In this document: positions 27,392-36,327 of the stretch, piece after piece | Layout of the letters: each line of letters begins with the position of its first letter | Position numbering within the stretch: the first letter of the stretch is position 1 | Assembly (NCBI RefSeq): GCF_032930845.1 | Contig: NZ_CP136758.1 | Coordinates: 1,751,001-1,815,000 of the forward strand | Direction: 5' to 3' | From: Parvularcula sp. LCG005 | GTDB lineage: Bacteria > Pseudomonadota > Alphaproteobacteria > Caulobacterales > Parvularculaceae | DNA: 64,000 bases | Translations under genes and position numbers: made by a program | Notes under the pieces: generated by a model | The model's input: the letters and a program-made list of their open reading frames with translations, nothing else | The model's database searches: none | Told to the model about the DNA's origin: nothing

Positions 27392-28192
27392 ATGAGTGCA
27401 ACCCCAATGCAGGAAACACAGTCAGATCTGGCCGCAGGCCGACGCCGGAAGGCCCAGCTCTATCGCATGGTCATGCCCGGGCATGTCTGCCCCTATGGGC
27501 TCAAGTCGAAATGGATGCTCGAGCGCAATGGCTATGACGTTGAGGACCATCACCTGACCACCCGTGCGGAAACCGATGCGTTCAAGGAGAAGCATGGGGT
27601 CAAAACGACTCCGCAGACCTTTATCGGCGACAACCGCATCGGCGGCTATGATGCGCTCAAAACCTATTTTGGCAGCAGACTTGCGCGCAAAGAAGGCGCG
27701 ACGACCTACACGCCGGTCCTGGTCATCTTTGGCATCTGCGCGCTCATGGCGTGGGGCGCCAGTCTGGTTGCGACCGGACAGGTCTTCAGCCTGCGGGGGA
27801 TTGAATGGTTCGCCTCATTCTCCATGGCCGTTCTCGCTATTCAGAAACTGCAGGACGTCGAAAGCTTTTCGACCATGTTTCTGAACTACGACCTTCTGGC
27901 CCGGCGTTGGGTGCCCTACGGCTATATCTATGCCTTTGCTGAGGGGCTGGCGGCTGTGCTCATGATCGCGGGCGGCGGATTTGCGCTGGTCGGGTCCCCT
28001 ATCGCGCTGGTGATCGGGACGATTGGCGCTGCGTCGGTCTTCAAGGCCGTCTATATCGACAAACGCGCGCTCAAATGCGCCTGTGTCGGCGGCAATTCGA
28101 ATGTACCGCTCGGCTTTGTCAGTCTGACGGAAAACCTCGTCATGATGGCCATGGGGATTTGGATGCCGTTCAAGATGCTGGTTCTTGCCTGA
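27392..28192 (+). CDS. Glutaredoxin-MauE/DoxX-like redox membrane fusion protein
   Basis: A 266-residue fusion. The N-terminal part (about 20-95) is a glutaredoxin fold with the dithiol motif CPYG (MVMPGHVCPYGLKSK) and the cis-Pro segment GVKTTPQTFIG. The C-terminal part (about 105-265) has four to five membrane helices of the MauE/DoxX-like family, with a CACVGG Cys pair near residue 230. Such fusions commonly stand next to csoR and are thought to move electrons across the inner membrane to periplasmic thiol or metal partners. AGGAGG precedes the ATG. Control by copper through CsoR is strongly implied by the operator. Exact substrate unknown. Confidence 0.87.
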   Translation: MSATPMQETQSDLAAGRRRKAQLYRMVMPGHVCPYGLKSKWMLERNGYDVEDHHLTTRAETDAFKEKHGVKTTPQTFIGDNRIGGYDALKTYFGSRLARKEGATTYTPVLVIFGICALMAWGASLVATGQVFSLRGIEWFASFSMAVLAIQKLQDVESFSTMFLNYDLLARRWVPYGYIYAFAEGLAAVLMIAGGGFALVGSPIALVIGTIGAASVFKAVYIDKRALKCACVGGNSNVPLGFVSLTENLVMMAMGIWMPFKMLVLA

Positions 28193-28416
28193 TGATGCTA
28201 TCAGCGCCAGCCGGCGCTATGGCCCAGATTGTCAGTCGGCGTCTTGGTTAGACGCCGAGGGACAGCGGCGACTCGCGGCAACGGACTTGACGAAACGTCT
28301 TTATCTGGAAGCAGGCGAAGGTGTTCTGGTCGTGGGGAAGTTGGGTCTCGTGATGAACAGCATCGCCGACGGCGACGCCATGTGCCGCTGACCGATGAGG
28401 CGATTAAGCGACAAAA

Positions 28417-28440
28417 AAAAGGGGGCCGACGCCCCCTTTT
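28417..28440 (-). terminator. Intrinsic terminator of the GH35-GH31 operon
   Basis: GGGGGC and GCCCCC form a 6-bp stem with a CGAC loop; it is flanked by AAAA(AAAA) and TTTT so the stem extends and a run of eight T follows on the minus strand. It lies 15 bases past the GH31 stop. It is A/T-flanked on both sides and could also end transcription from the plus-strand csoR-linked gene. Confidence 0.9.
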
Positions 28441-28455
28441 CCTTTCCCACAGTGC

Positions 28456-31389
28456 TTATTCCATCGACACGTCGACAGCTGCGCCTGTGTAGGTGATAGT
28501 GCTGTCGGGCTCAGCATCCATCGCAAAGCCATCATCGCCGTCCGGTGAAACGAAGCGAACATGAATGACACGCTCTTCCGGCATGCTCTGAAGTTCGCCT
28601 TCAACCGCACCGATCGTCAGTGTGCCTGTCTCCTCGCTCCACGTCATTGGTATACGAACGTAGGCTTCGTCCTCATAGTCATAAGTCAGGCCATCATCTT
28701 CATACAACGAGAATGAGGCATCAGCGCCTGTATAGACATAGATGGTCAATTCACCATTCGTGTCGTCCGCCGTGGACTGAATGTCCGGCCCCATAGGCAC
28801 GATCGAACCCTCACGCACATAAAGCGGCATGCGGGCGAGTGGCGCGTCGGCAGTGACCGTCTGGCCACCGTCAAAATGCTCACCGCTTTCGAAATCATAC
28901 CAGCCAGACCCTGCAGGCAGATAGACATCCCGTTCACGCGCTTTGAATTCGTAGACTGGCGCGACGAGGAAGCTGGAGCCGAACAGGTACTGGTCATTGA
29001 TGTCCCAGACCTTCTTGTCGTCTTCGAAGTCCATCACGAGGCCGCGCATCATCGAACCATCTTTGAGGGTCGTGTCTGCTGCCAGCGTGTAGATGAACGG
29101 CATCAGGCGGTAACGCAGCTTGTCGTAATAGACCATCGATTCATAGGGATCTGACCCTTCAGGCGCGAGGTTGTAGATCTCGCGGAAAGGAAATTCCCCG
29201 TGACTGCGGAAGAGCGGGGTGAACGCACCGAGCTGGAACCAGCGGGTGTTCAGTTCACGCCATTCTTCGATATGCGCCGGATCTTCATCCGTATAGCGCT
29301 GCTCGACGGCAAAACCGCCAATATCGAATGTCCAGTTTGGCACGCCGGACATTGAGAAGTTCACACCGGCAGCAACCTGTTCCTTCAGGTCTTCCCAGCG
29401 CGCAACCACGTCCCCGGACCATGCGGAAACGCCGTAGCGCTGGATGCCGGGGAATGCCGAACGGGTCAGGATGAAGACCCGCTCATTCGGGTCCGAACCC
29501 TCGCGCTCACCTTCGTAAACGGCCTGAGCGTTCACGAGGGCGAAAGAGTTGAAGTACTGGGCACCGGGACCCATGGCCGTTGGGCCAATCCGCAGTGCCC
29601 GTTCCCGATGCGACAGGTTCGAGTGGAGGTCAGGTTCCACAGCGTCCATCCACCAAGCGTCAAAGCCTTTCGAATCCAGCGCTTCTTTCATTTGAGACCA
29701 GAACAGCTCGCGCGCCTCGGCACTGTACGGATCATAGAAGGAGTTGCGATACCCCTGCCCGACCCAGTCACGAGTATCCATCATCAACTGCCGCTGATAA
29801 ATGGCACCGATTTCCTCCAGCGCTTTCGCATTGGCCGTAGTCGGATAGAATTTCGGCCACACCGAAATCATGATCCGCGCGTTCATCTCATGAACGGCGT
29901 CGACCATGGCAGCGGCATCGGGGAAGCGCTCGAGATCAAATTTGTGGCTGCCCCATTCCTTTTCCGGCCAATAGAACCAGTCGAGGACAATGTTATCGAT
30001 CGGGATCTTCCGGTCACGATAGCCTTTCAGGGCGTCCAGCAGTTCATCCTGGGTCGTATAGCGCTGGCGGCTCTGCCAGAAACCGTAGGCCCATTTAGGC
30101 AGCATCACCGACTCACCCGTCAGTGTACGGTACCCGGCAATGACGTCATCGATCTTGTCGCCATCAGCGGCCACGAAGTAATAGTCGATGACCTGTGCCA
30201 CGTCGGAGGCGAAGGAGAGGTCGTCCTGTTGTTCGGCGGGAAGCGGGTCGAGATGCTCGAGCCGGAAATAGCCATCATTGGCGATCCACTCGATCTCGAT
30301 ATCCTTGCTCTCACCCGCGACCATGTCGACATCGAAGGTGAAGTAATAAGGGTTCCAGTTCTGGCGCCACCGGTCGACAACGGTTTCGCCATCCACCTTG
30401 ATCGTCAGATAGGACGAACCATAGGCGCGGAATTTATGCGTGCCCGTTGTTTTGGCTTCCAGACCACCGGTCCAGACGACTTTCTCAGGACTTTCGGTGC
30501 CGAATGGCTCCGGGAAGACGTCGCGTACAGCCTCGCCGCTTGCATACTGGTCAGGAGGCAGGAACTGGTAGTCAGGATCCCGCTCGCGGGTTTCAGCCTG
30601 TACCTTTCCGTTCTCGTCGTAATAGCGGCCGGTCAGTCCGCCTTCCGATCCATCCTCACCGCGCACGATCAGCGTCTCATCCAGCGGCTGGAACGGACGA
30701 GGATCGCCAAAGCGGGTAATGGACGCGTTGTCCCACAGAATACCGTAATCGCCTGTCGAGGCCACAAACGGCATGGCGATGGAGATATTGTGCTGGGCCA
30801 GTTCCACGGTTTCGCCGGCCATGTTCATCTGGCCGTTTTGGTGCTGCCCCAGGCCGTAAAAGCCGGGTTCACCGACCGGCTGCCACGCCTGTTGAACCGA
30901 GTAGAACTGTTCGCCTTGCACCATTTTTGGTGTCATGACGCGGCGGTCTTCTGCCAGCAGTTCATTGCCATCGCCATCGAGGAAACGAACCTTGCCGTCA
31001 GCACGCGAGATTTCCACGCGCAGGCCCTCAGTCGAGAGACTGGCAACATTGCGCCCCTTACGGACGTTATATTCAGGTCGGGCGGGGAAATCTGTGACGA
31101 TCAGGCTTTCATCGCGGACGAACTGACCTTCAGGGTCCGCCGAAACGCGAACGATCCCCTTGGCGACGACTTCCACACGAACGACGGCGGCGTCGTTGCT
31201 ACGGGGAGTAACGATCAGGCCGCCTTCAATATCCTCGATGCCCGGTGCGCGCCGGACCTGTTTGACTTGACCGTCCGTGCCGTACACATCGTTCTTTGAC
31301 TGCCCTTGGGCGTAGGCGGGCAGTGCGCCCATGGCGAGGGCAGCAACTGCCAGTGCCGATGCCGATACCAGCTGTTTGCGAATAGTCAT
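28456..31389 (-). CDS. GH31 alpha-xylosidase with PA14 insert
   Basis: A 977-residue family 31 glycoside hydrolase with an N-terminal signal peptide (to about PAYAQ). The N-terminal beta domain is interrupted at about 250-385 by a PA14 carbohydrate-binding module (GLTGRYYDENG to DGYFRLEHLDPLP). The catalytic barrel has the nucleophile D582 in WWMDAVEPD and the acid/base D660 in SAWSGD. The overall build matches xyloglucan alpha-xylosidases such as Cellvibrio Xyl31A, which remove the xylose at the non-reducing end of xyloglucan oligosaccharides. Coupled to the GH35 gene by ATGA with GGAGG ahead. Possibly periplasmic. An alpha-glucosidase function is less likely given the neighbours. Confidence 0.94.
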   Translation of the reverse strand: MTIRKQLVSASALAVAALAMGALPAYAQGQSKNDVYGTDGQVKQVRRAPGIEDIEGGLIVTPRSNDAAVVRVEVVAKGIVRVSADPEGQFVRDESLIVTDFPARPEYNVRKGRNVASLSTEGLRVEISRADGKVRFLDGDGNELLAEDRRVMTPKMVQGEQFYSVQQAWQPVGEPGFYGLGQHQNGQMNMAGETVELAQHNISIAMPFVASTGDYGILWDNASITRFGDPRPFQPLDETLIVRGEDGSEGGLTGRYYDENGKVQAETRERDPDYQFLPPDQYASGEAVRDVFPEPFGTESPEKVVWTGGLEAKTTGTHKFRAYGSSYLTIKVDGETVVDRWRQNWNPYYFTFDVDMVAGESKDIEIEWIANDGYFRLEHLDPLPAEQQDDLSFASDVAQVIDYYFVAADGDKIDDVIAGYRTLTGESVMLPKWAYGFWQSRQRYTTQDELLDALKGYRDRKIPIDNIVLDWFYWPEKEWGSHKFDLERFPDAAAMVDAVHEMNARIMISVWPKFYPTTANAKALEEIGAIYQRQLMMDTRDWVGQGYRNSFYDPYSAEARELFWSQMKEALDSKGFDAWWMDAVEPDLHSNLSHRERALRIGPTAMGPGAQYFNSFALVNAQAVYEGEREGSDPNERVFILTRSAFPGIQRYGVSAWSGDVVARWEDLKEQVAAGVNFSMSGVPNWTFDIGGFAVEQRYTDEDPAHIEEWRELNTRWFQLGAFTPLFRSHGEFPFREIYNLAPEGSDPYESMVYYDKLRYRLMPFIYTLAADTTLKDGSMMRGLVMDFEDDKKVWDINDQYLFGSSFLVAPVYEFKARERDVYLPAGSGWYDFESGEHFDGGQTVTADAPLARMPLYVREGSIVPMGPDIQSTADDTNGELTIYVYTGADASFSLYEDDGLTYDYEDEAYVRIPMTWSEETGTLTIGAVEGELQSMPEERVIHVRFVSPDGDDGFAMDAEPDSTITYTGAAVDVSME

Positions 31390-33065
31390 TGTTCTTCCTC
31401 CGATTTGGCCATTGCTCGGCCTTCCTGTTCTACCTCAGTCTCGTCAGGGACAAGTGTCACCCGCAAGACCTCACCACGATCGGTGAAATTCAGTCCGTAG
31501 TCTGTCTGATCGCCGTTCCACATACGGCGGAACTGCCAGTCACCGTTTTTCCATTCGACCTCTTCTGCAGACAGGAAGGTGAAGCCACCCTCCTTGCGAT
31601 CGAATGTGACACGAGAGCCGAGCCCCGTAACCAGGAACTGATGATCGTCCAGTTTCGCGATGAGCACACCGGCATTAACGTCTGGTTCCCGGTTCAAATT
31701 TTCACCCATAAACGTCCAGTCGGGCATGGCAAACTGCCACAGATCATAGTCGATCCGCGCCGTCCATTCCCCAAGGTCCAGGGTTTGCGGTGCCGAGTCA
31801 TCCGGCCGTGCCGCGCCCCAGACGTCGCTTTCAAATGAAAGCCGTGCCCATTCATCGGCGAAGGGAGCGACGATGCCGAACACATCCGCAAATGGCTCAA
31901 TAACCTCTGCTGAGGTGACGTTGCCGCCCAATGGATAATTGCCGTAGCCGGAGTAATCCATGCCGAATGGCGCAAAGCCAATGGCCCGCTGCCCCAGCGA
32001 AGCGAAGAAATATCGCGCGAAATCATCACGGTTTCCCGTCTCAGAAACAAACAGTGGGTTGTTCGCCGCCTGATAATTCCTGAGCGCCGCCATGTAGCTT
32101 TCATGATCCGACTTGTAGATGTCCGGCGACAGAAGTGACAGGGCTGGCGCCGCCGCCTGCCAGACCTCCAGCATGTTGTCGGTCGGGCCGCCAGAAGCGT
32201 AGGAGGACGGATCAGTATCCTTCAGCGGATCGCGGATAGCGGCATTGGTGTACATGGGCAAATCGTAGACATCCTTGCCCGCCTGAGCGACCTTGCCGAC
32301 ATAATCGCCAATGGACCAAGCGTGAAACGCCTCATCAGCATCGTCGCCAAAGACTTCAACCCACGTCCCGGGTTCCTTGCCAAGGGCCGTGGTGAGACGC
32401 GACGGCACTTCACCGTCAAACGCCGCCTGTGCCGCCGCGCCGTAATCGCGGACGGAGCCATAGGTCCCGGTCTCGTTCTGTACCTGGACCATGATGACCG
32501 TCTGGTCCCGATCCTTCTTTTTCAGATAGGTCAGCAGTTCACGGAAGGCTTTCTTGTCCGCCTCGAGCGTTTCATTGCCATAGGGTGACAGGGCATAGGA
32601 AGGCGTGCCGTCATTCTTGATGAGGCGCGGGAAACGCTCGGTATCCAGCTTGACCCATGCGGGCGTGTATTTGGGGCTCGTATTCTTCCATGTCCCGAAC
32701 CACAGAAGCACAACCCGCACATCGCGCTCACGTGCCTGAGGGATCAGGGCGTCGAGGTAGGAGAAATCGAATTTGCCTTCCTCTGGCTCAATCTGCTCCC
32801 AAGCAACCGGGATCATGAGCGTATTGGCGTGCAATTCTTCGACGGCAGGCCAGACTTCAGGCAAAACTGCTGGATAGTTTGAAGAATTGTGCGCCTGCGC
32901 TGCGATCATCAGGAACGGCTTGCCGTCGACGAAGAGCGCGTGACGACCGTCCTGTGACCTGATCTCTGACAAATCCTGCGCCATGGCGGACGACATCATG
33001 GCCGCCATGCTTGCGCCGATTAGGAAGGGTCGCAGGGATGTTCGGACTATCTCGTGAATTACCAT
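31386..33065 (-). CDS. GH35 beta-galactosidase (xyloglucan type)
   Basis: A 559-residue family 35 glycoside hydrolase with a signal peptide ending SSAMA. The barrel opens KPFLMIAAQAHNSSNYP; the acid/base is E198 in VQVQNETGT and the nucleophile E342 in FVSETGNRDD. The C-terminal beta domain is of the short DUF5597 type, as in Cellvibrio Bgl35A, which strips galactose from xyloglucan oligosaccharides. First intact gene of the GH35-GH31 pair; GAGGAAC precedes the ATG. Upstream is the remnant of a further exported protein that once led the operon. Confidence 0.94.
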   Translation of the reverse strand: MVIHEIVRTSLRPFLIGASMAAMMSSAMAQDLSEIRSQDGRHALFVDGKPFLMIAAQAHNSSNYPAVLPEVWPAVEELHANTLMIPVAWEQIEPEEGKFDFSYLDALIPQARERDVRVVLLWFGTWKNTSPKYTPAWVKLDTERFPRLIKNDGTPSYALSPYGNETLEADKKAFRELLTYLKKKDRDQTVIMVQVQNETGTYGSVRDYGAAAQAAFDGEVPSRLTTALGKEPGTWVEVFGDDADEAFHAWSIGDYVGKVAQAGKDVYDLPMYTNAAIRDPLKDTDPSSYASGGPTDNMLEVWQAAAPALSLLSPDIYKSDHESYMAALRNYQAANNPLFVSETGNRDDFARYFFASLGQRAIGFAPFGMDYSGYGNYPLGGNVTSAEVIEPFADVFGIVAPFADEWARLSFESDVWGAARPDDSAPQTLDLGEWTARIDYDLWQFAMPDWTFMGENLNREPDVNAGVLIAKLDDHQFLVTGLGSRVTFDRKEGGFTFLSAEEVEWKNGDWQFRRMWNGDQTDYGLNFTDRGEVLRVTLVPDETEVEQEGRAMAKSEEEQ

Positions 33066-33154
33066 CAGTTCCTCGCCTTAATTCGCAAATCTTATAAATT
33101 TGCTTTTATCAGTAAAAATTTTTTCTGACCAGCAGCTTTGCCTCTACGCGTCCT

Positions 33155-33310
33155 TCAGCGCTCTGTATCTGAAATCGCGGTATCGCACATCTCCCTCACC
33201 CATCGCGAAATAGGCCGGACGCAGACTGAGGCTCTTGCCGCCACGGGCAAGGCGCCGGCGCCGACACCGGCCAGCACTGCGGATTTCAGAAGGTCACGCC
33301 GGGTGCTCAT
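33155..33310 (-). pseudogene. Remnant of a Tat-exported protein gene
   Basis: An ATG at 33310 with GGAG 9 bases ahead opens a 51-codon frame beginning with a twin-arginine signal (MSTRRDLLKSAVLAGVGAGA, ending LPVAARA). The frame then ends at TGA 33155. From about codon 27 a second frame on the same strand reads LRPAYFAMGEGDVRYRDFRY and stops at TAG, and this looks like the true C terminus of a protein. The simplest reading is a gene that lost its middle and its frame, leaving start and end. It led the GH35-GH31 operon, so the lost protein probably belonged to xyloglucan use. The family of the lost part is not identified. Confidence 0.6.
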
Positions 33311-33356
33311 CTATTTTCTCCGAATAAAGATCAATTAAACAGGAAACGGCTGAACG

Positions 33357-33378
33357 CTCAGGCAGCGCGCTGCCTGAG
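33357..33378. promoter_or_regulatory. 22-bp perfect palindrome, candidate operator
   Basis: CTCAGGCAGCG followed at once by its reverse complement CGCTGCCTGAG: 22 bases of perfect dyad with no spacer. It lies about 46 bases upstream of the decayed Tat gene start, that is in the leader or promoter of the GH35-GH31 operon. Such perfect, spacer-free dyads suit LacI- or TetR-type repressors; as RNA it would also make a tight hairpin. Confidence 0.5.
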
Positions 33379-33547
33379 AGACGTGTGTCGTTGCTGTCCA
33401 GAATGTCTTCCGTGCGGCGACCGATGCGCTTCAGTCGCGAAAAGATAAGCACCTGCCACGTTTCCTCGCCTTCAGATCAGCGCGCTTTCTTTTGAGCGCG
33501 TTGTACACGAATGATCGTCTTCTTCGACACGACCGCCAATTTTTTGC

Positions 33548-33569
33548 TGCAACGCACCATTTCGTTGCA
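33548..33569. promoter_or_regulatory. Inverted repeat TGCAACG-N8-CGTTGCA
   Basis: Two perfect 7-bp arms with an 8-base AT-richer spacer in the middle of the divergent control region, about 370 bases from the GH5_4 start. The size (22 bp) fits a dimeric regulator site. No regulator for it can be named; the LytTR-type regulator at 36.3 kb usually binds direct repeats, so it is a poor candidate. Confidence 0.4.
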
Positions 33570-33938
33570 ATCGACATAATTGTTCGGTATTCAACTTTCC
33601 TCGTTGGCTTCTTGCCTCAGACGAAGCAGTGCAGGCAAGTCAAATTGGCGTCAGTGTCAATGAAGAGGCCTTGTTGGGCGTTGTTTAGATCGCCCGAAGC
33701 GCCGCCTTAGCGAAGCGCGAATCCGCTTCGCACCACGCCTGAACCGGCTCGCAACAATTCCGCCCTGAAGCTAGGCTAACGGCGTCAAGATGGCTTGGTT
33801 TGAACAGACACTTCACGATAGCGTGGATCGACGTGCAGCGTTTTTGAGCAAGCGCCAACAAGGCGGCGCCATGCAGACCTGCAAATGAGACAAGAATGGC
33901 AGGCATGCCACACCATCGAACTGACGGAGGAACAGGAC

Positions 33939-35177
33939 ATGAATAGATTCTACGCGCTCACCTGCGCTGCTGCACTCGCGTTGACAGCAATGGGTCTCGC
34001 CGCCTCTTCTCAGGCCGCGGAGCTCGAACGATCAAGCGCCATGGCGACGGTCCAGGCGTTTCCGGACTACAATACCGAGCCGGCCGCTCCTGACGCCACC
34101 GGCATGGACAGCGACGCCAAAGTCATGGCGAAGCGCATGCATCTTGGCTGGAATCTGGGCAACACGCTTGAGGCGACGGGTGGCGAAACCGCGTGGGGCA
34201 ACCCTTTGACACCCCCGGCCCTGTTCAAAATCGTCAAGGAGAGTGGCTTTGATGCTGTCCGACTGCCAGTATCCTGGGATCAGTATGCTGATCAGGATAC
34301 GGCAGAAATTGAGGCTGCGTGGCTGGACCGTGTCGAAACCGTGGTTCAGGCAGCGCTGGATGCAGACCTTGCCGTTGTGATCAATATTCACTGGGATGGC
34401 GGCTGGCTGGAGGAGCACTTGCTGCCGGCGTCGGCTGACACGGTTGATCAAAGACAGCGCGCCTATTGGCAGCAGATCGCGACCAGATTTCGGGACTATG
34501 ACGAGCGGCTGGTTTTCGCCAGCGCGAACGAGCCGAATGTTGATACGGCTGAACAGATGACTGTTCTTGCGCGCTATCATCAGACCTTCGTCGATACCGT
34601 TCGCGCAACGGGCGGTCGCAATGCCTATCGCAACCTGATTGTTCAGGGACCTCGGACCGATTTCGAGAGAACGAACGATCTGTGGACGGACGTGCCAACT
34701 GACAGCGTGGCCGACAGGCTGATGATGGAGTTGCATTTCTACACGCCGTACCAGTTCACCCTGATGGTCGAGGACCAGGATTGGGGACAGATGTTCTGGT
34801 TCTGGGGCAAGGAAAATCATTCCCGCAAAAAGCCCAGTCGCAATTCCAGCTGGGGCGAAGAAGACCAGGTTGATGATCTGTTCGACAAGGTCGAGCGCCA
34901 ATTCGTGGACAAAGGCATTCCTGTCATCATCGGTGAATATGCCGCCATGCTGCGCGGCAATCTGAAAGGCAAAGATCTCGAACTGCATCTTGCCTCGCGC
35001 GCCGATTACCTGGAGTTTGTAACAAAAGCGGCCATGGAGCGCGGCATGGTTCCGTTCTATTGGGATGCTGGCGGCCAGGTGGGCCAGGGTTTTGGCCTGT
35101 TCGACCGCGAAAACCTCAAGGTCACCGACGAGGCTGCGTTGAACGCCATCATGGACGGAGCAGCCGCGGCGGAATAA
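33939..35177 (+). CDS. GH5 subfamily 4 endo-glucanase / xyloglucanase
   Basis: A 412-residue secreted enzyme; the ATG at 33939 gives a signal peptide ending ASSQA. The GH5_4 features are MHLGWNLGNTLEA, FDAVRLPVSWDQY, the subfamily mark NIHWDGGWLEEH (about 149-160), the acid/base E198 in FASANEPN, LHFYTPYQFT and the nucleophile E333 in VIIGEYAAM. Many GH5_4 enzymes are endo-xyloglucanases, which suits the GH31, GH35 and GH95 neighbours; mixed-linkage glucanase or cellulase activity is possible. No carbohydrate-binding module is present. It is followed after 34 bases by a two-component pair. Confidence 0.93.
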   Translation: MNRFYALTCAAALALTAMGLAASSQAAELERSSAMATVQAFPDYNTEPAAPDATGMDSDAKVMAKRMHLGWNLGNTLEATGGETAWGNPLTPPALFKIVKESGFDAVRLPVSWDQYADQDTAEIEAAWLDRVETVVQAALDADLAVVINIHWDGGWLEEHLLPASADTVDQRQRAYWQQIATRFRDYDERLVFASANEPNVDTAEQMTVLARYHQTFVDTVRATGGRNAYRNLIVQGPRTDFERTNDLWTDVPTDSVADRLMMELHFYTPYQFTLMVEDQDWGQMFWFWGKENHSRKKPSRNSSWGEEDQVDDLFDKVERQFVDKGIPVIIGEYAAMLRGNLKGKDLELHLASRADYLEFVTKAAMERGMVPFYWDAGGQVGQGFGLFDRENLKVTDEAALNAIMDGAAAAE

Positions 35178-35211
35178 AGATGGCCGCCAAGATAACGGCC
35201 CAAAGGATTAG

Positions 35212-36327
35212 TTGCGGCAGGTGATGATCGCTCAACAGAAAATGCGGGCGCCTGCCGCGCTGCCCACGTCGTTTTCCAGTCTGGCCTTTCTGCCAAAGCT
35301 CTTTGTGCTGTGGACCGTGATCGGCGCAGTCTTGGCGCTGCCCAATATCATTCAGCTGTCTGAATGGATCAGCCTGCCAGCGAAGATCATCGAGGGATGG
35401 GCGTGGGCGCTGCTCACCTATCTTCTGCTCGTGATCGACCGTCGACTGTCACGGACGGGCTTGTCAGACCTGCGCCAGCTGATCGTGCTGGCATGTCTCA
35501 GCGTTCCATTCTCCTTTGCCTATGTGGGCATGGCAGGGCTATTTCTTTATCCGATCGATGCGGTCATCTGGAGCCCGATCAAGGCACCGGAATTCGCGCT
35601 ATACTATTTCATCGGTGGCTGGGTTCAGTACGCGGCCGTCGTTGGCGTAATGTGGGCGGTGAAATATCATCGCCGCCTGCTCGCAAGCCAGGTCGAAATC
35701 GGTCGTCTCGAAAAGCATATTCTTGAGGCCCGACTGAATGCCCTGCGCCTGCAGCTTGAGCCGCACTTCCTGTTCAACGCCCTCAACGCCATTTCCGCAG
35801 AAACGAGCAGAGACCCGCAGGCAACGCGGGACATGATCGGTAATCTGGCAGAGCTGTTGCGCCATTCTCTGGCGCACAAGGATACCAATGAGATCTCGCT
35901 CAAGGCGGAATTACGGCTCCTCGACCACTATCTGTCGATCCAGCGGCTGCGCTTCGGCGATCGCATCCGGTTTGACATCAACGTAGATAGCGCCGCGCTT
36001 AACGCCGTGGTGCCAGCCATGACGCTGCAGCCCATTGTCGAAAACGCGCTCCGCCATGGCGTTGAAAATCGTCTGTCGGGTGGTGTCGTTGAAATCGCTG
36101 CGGAGAAGAAAGGCGGGCATGTTCATGTCACCGTTAGCGACAATGGCGTCGGTCTTCCTCGCGACTGGTCGATGTCGAAATCTTCCGGGCTGGGCCTGAG
36201 TGTTACGCGGGAGCGACTTGCGGCCCTTTATGGACGCCGTGCGGAAGAACTTTTCTCAATATCCAATCGTGCTACGGAAGGCACTATTGTGCATATCGAA
36301 CTCCCCGATCCTGATGTCAGCCTCTGA
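35212..36327 (+). CDS. LytS-type sensor histidine kinase
   Basis: A 371-residue membrane kinase of the His_kinase (LytS/YehU) family. The N-terminal half has about four membrane helices (26-150). The phospho-acceptor H185 is in LEPHFLFNALNAIS, followed by the ATPase domain with VENALRHGVENR (N box), SDNGVGLP and SGLGLSVTRERL. The start is uncertain: TTG at 35212 has AAGGA 4 bases ahead; GTG 35221 and ATG 35224 are alternatives. It overlaps the response regulator gene by 14 bases and is a standard partner for a LytTR regulator. Location behind GH5_4 suggests a glycan-related or envelope signal. Confidence 0.92.
   Translation: MRQVMIAQQKMRAPAALPTSFSSLAFLPKLFVLWTVIGAVLALPNIIQLSEWISLPAKIIEGWAWALLTYLLLVIDRRLSRTGLSDLRQLIVLACLSVPFSFAYVGMAGLFLYPIDAVIWSPIKAPEFALYYFIGGWVQYAAVVGVMWAVKYHRRLLASQVEIGRLEKHILEARLNALRLQLEPHFLFNALNAISAETSRDPQATRDMIGNLAELLRHSLAHKDTNEISLKAELRLLDHYLSIQRLRFGDRIRFDINVDSAALNAVVPAMTLQPIVENALRHGVENRLSGGVVEIAAEKKGGHVHVTVSDNGVGLPRDWSMSKSSGLGLSVTRERLAALYGRRAEELFSISNRATEGTIVHIELPDPDVSL

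Larger units (their letters stand above)
33311..33938. other. Divergent control region of the xyloglucan genes
   Basis: No gene is supported in this 628-base space between the minus-strand GH35/GH31 operon and the plus-strand GH5_4 gene. It holds a 22-bp perfect palindrome (33357-33378), a 7-bp inverted repeat with 8-base spacer (33548-33569) and a hairpin with CGCGCT and AGCGCG arms around a T-rich loop (about 33480-33502). Transcription signals for both directions should be here. Confidence 0.6.

Noticed and set aside
28185-28391. 68-codon plus-strand frame after the glutaredoxin-MauE gene
   Set aside because: No ribosome site, overlaps the end of the preceding gene, no recognisable family; treated as intergenic.
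29608-31299. 563-codon plus-strand frame opposite GH31
   Set aside because: It is an antisense shadow of a high-GC coding sequence; it has no family features, and the minus-strand GH31 reading has complete domains and catalytic residues.
33311-33500. Minus-strand open frame through the xyloglucan leader
   Set aside because: About 50 codons without a good start, crossing the 22-bp palindrome; no family features.
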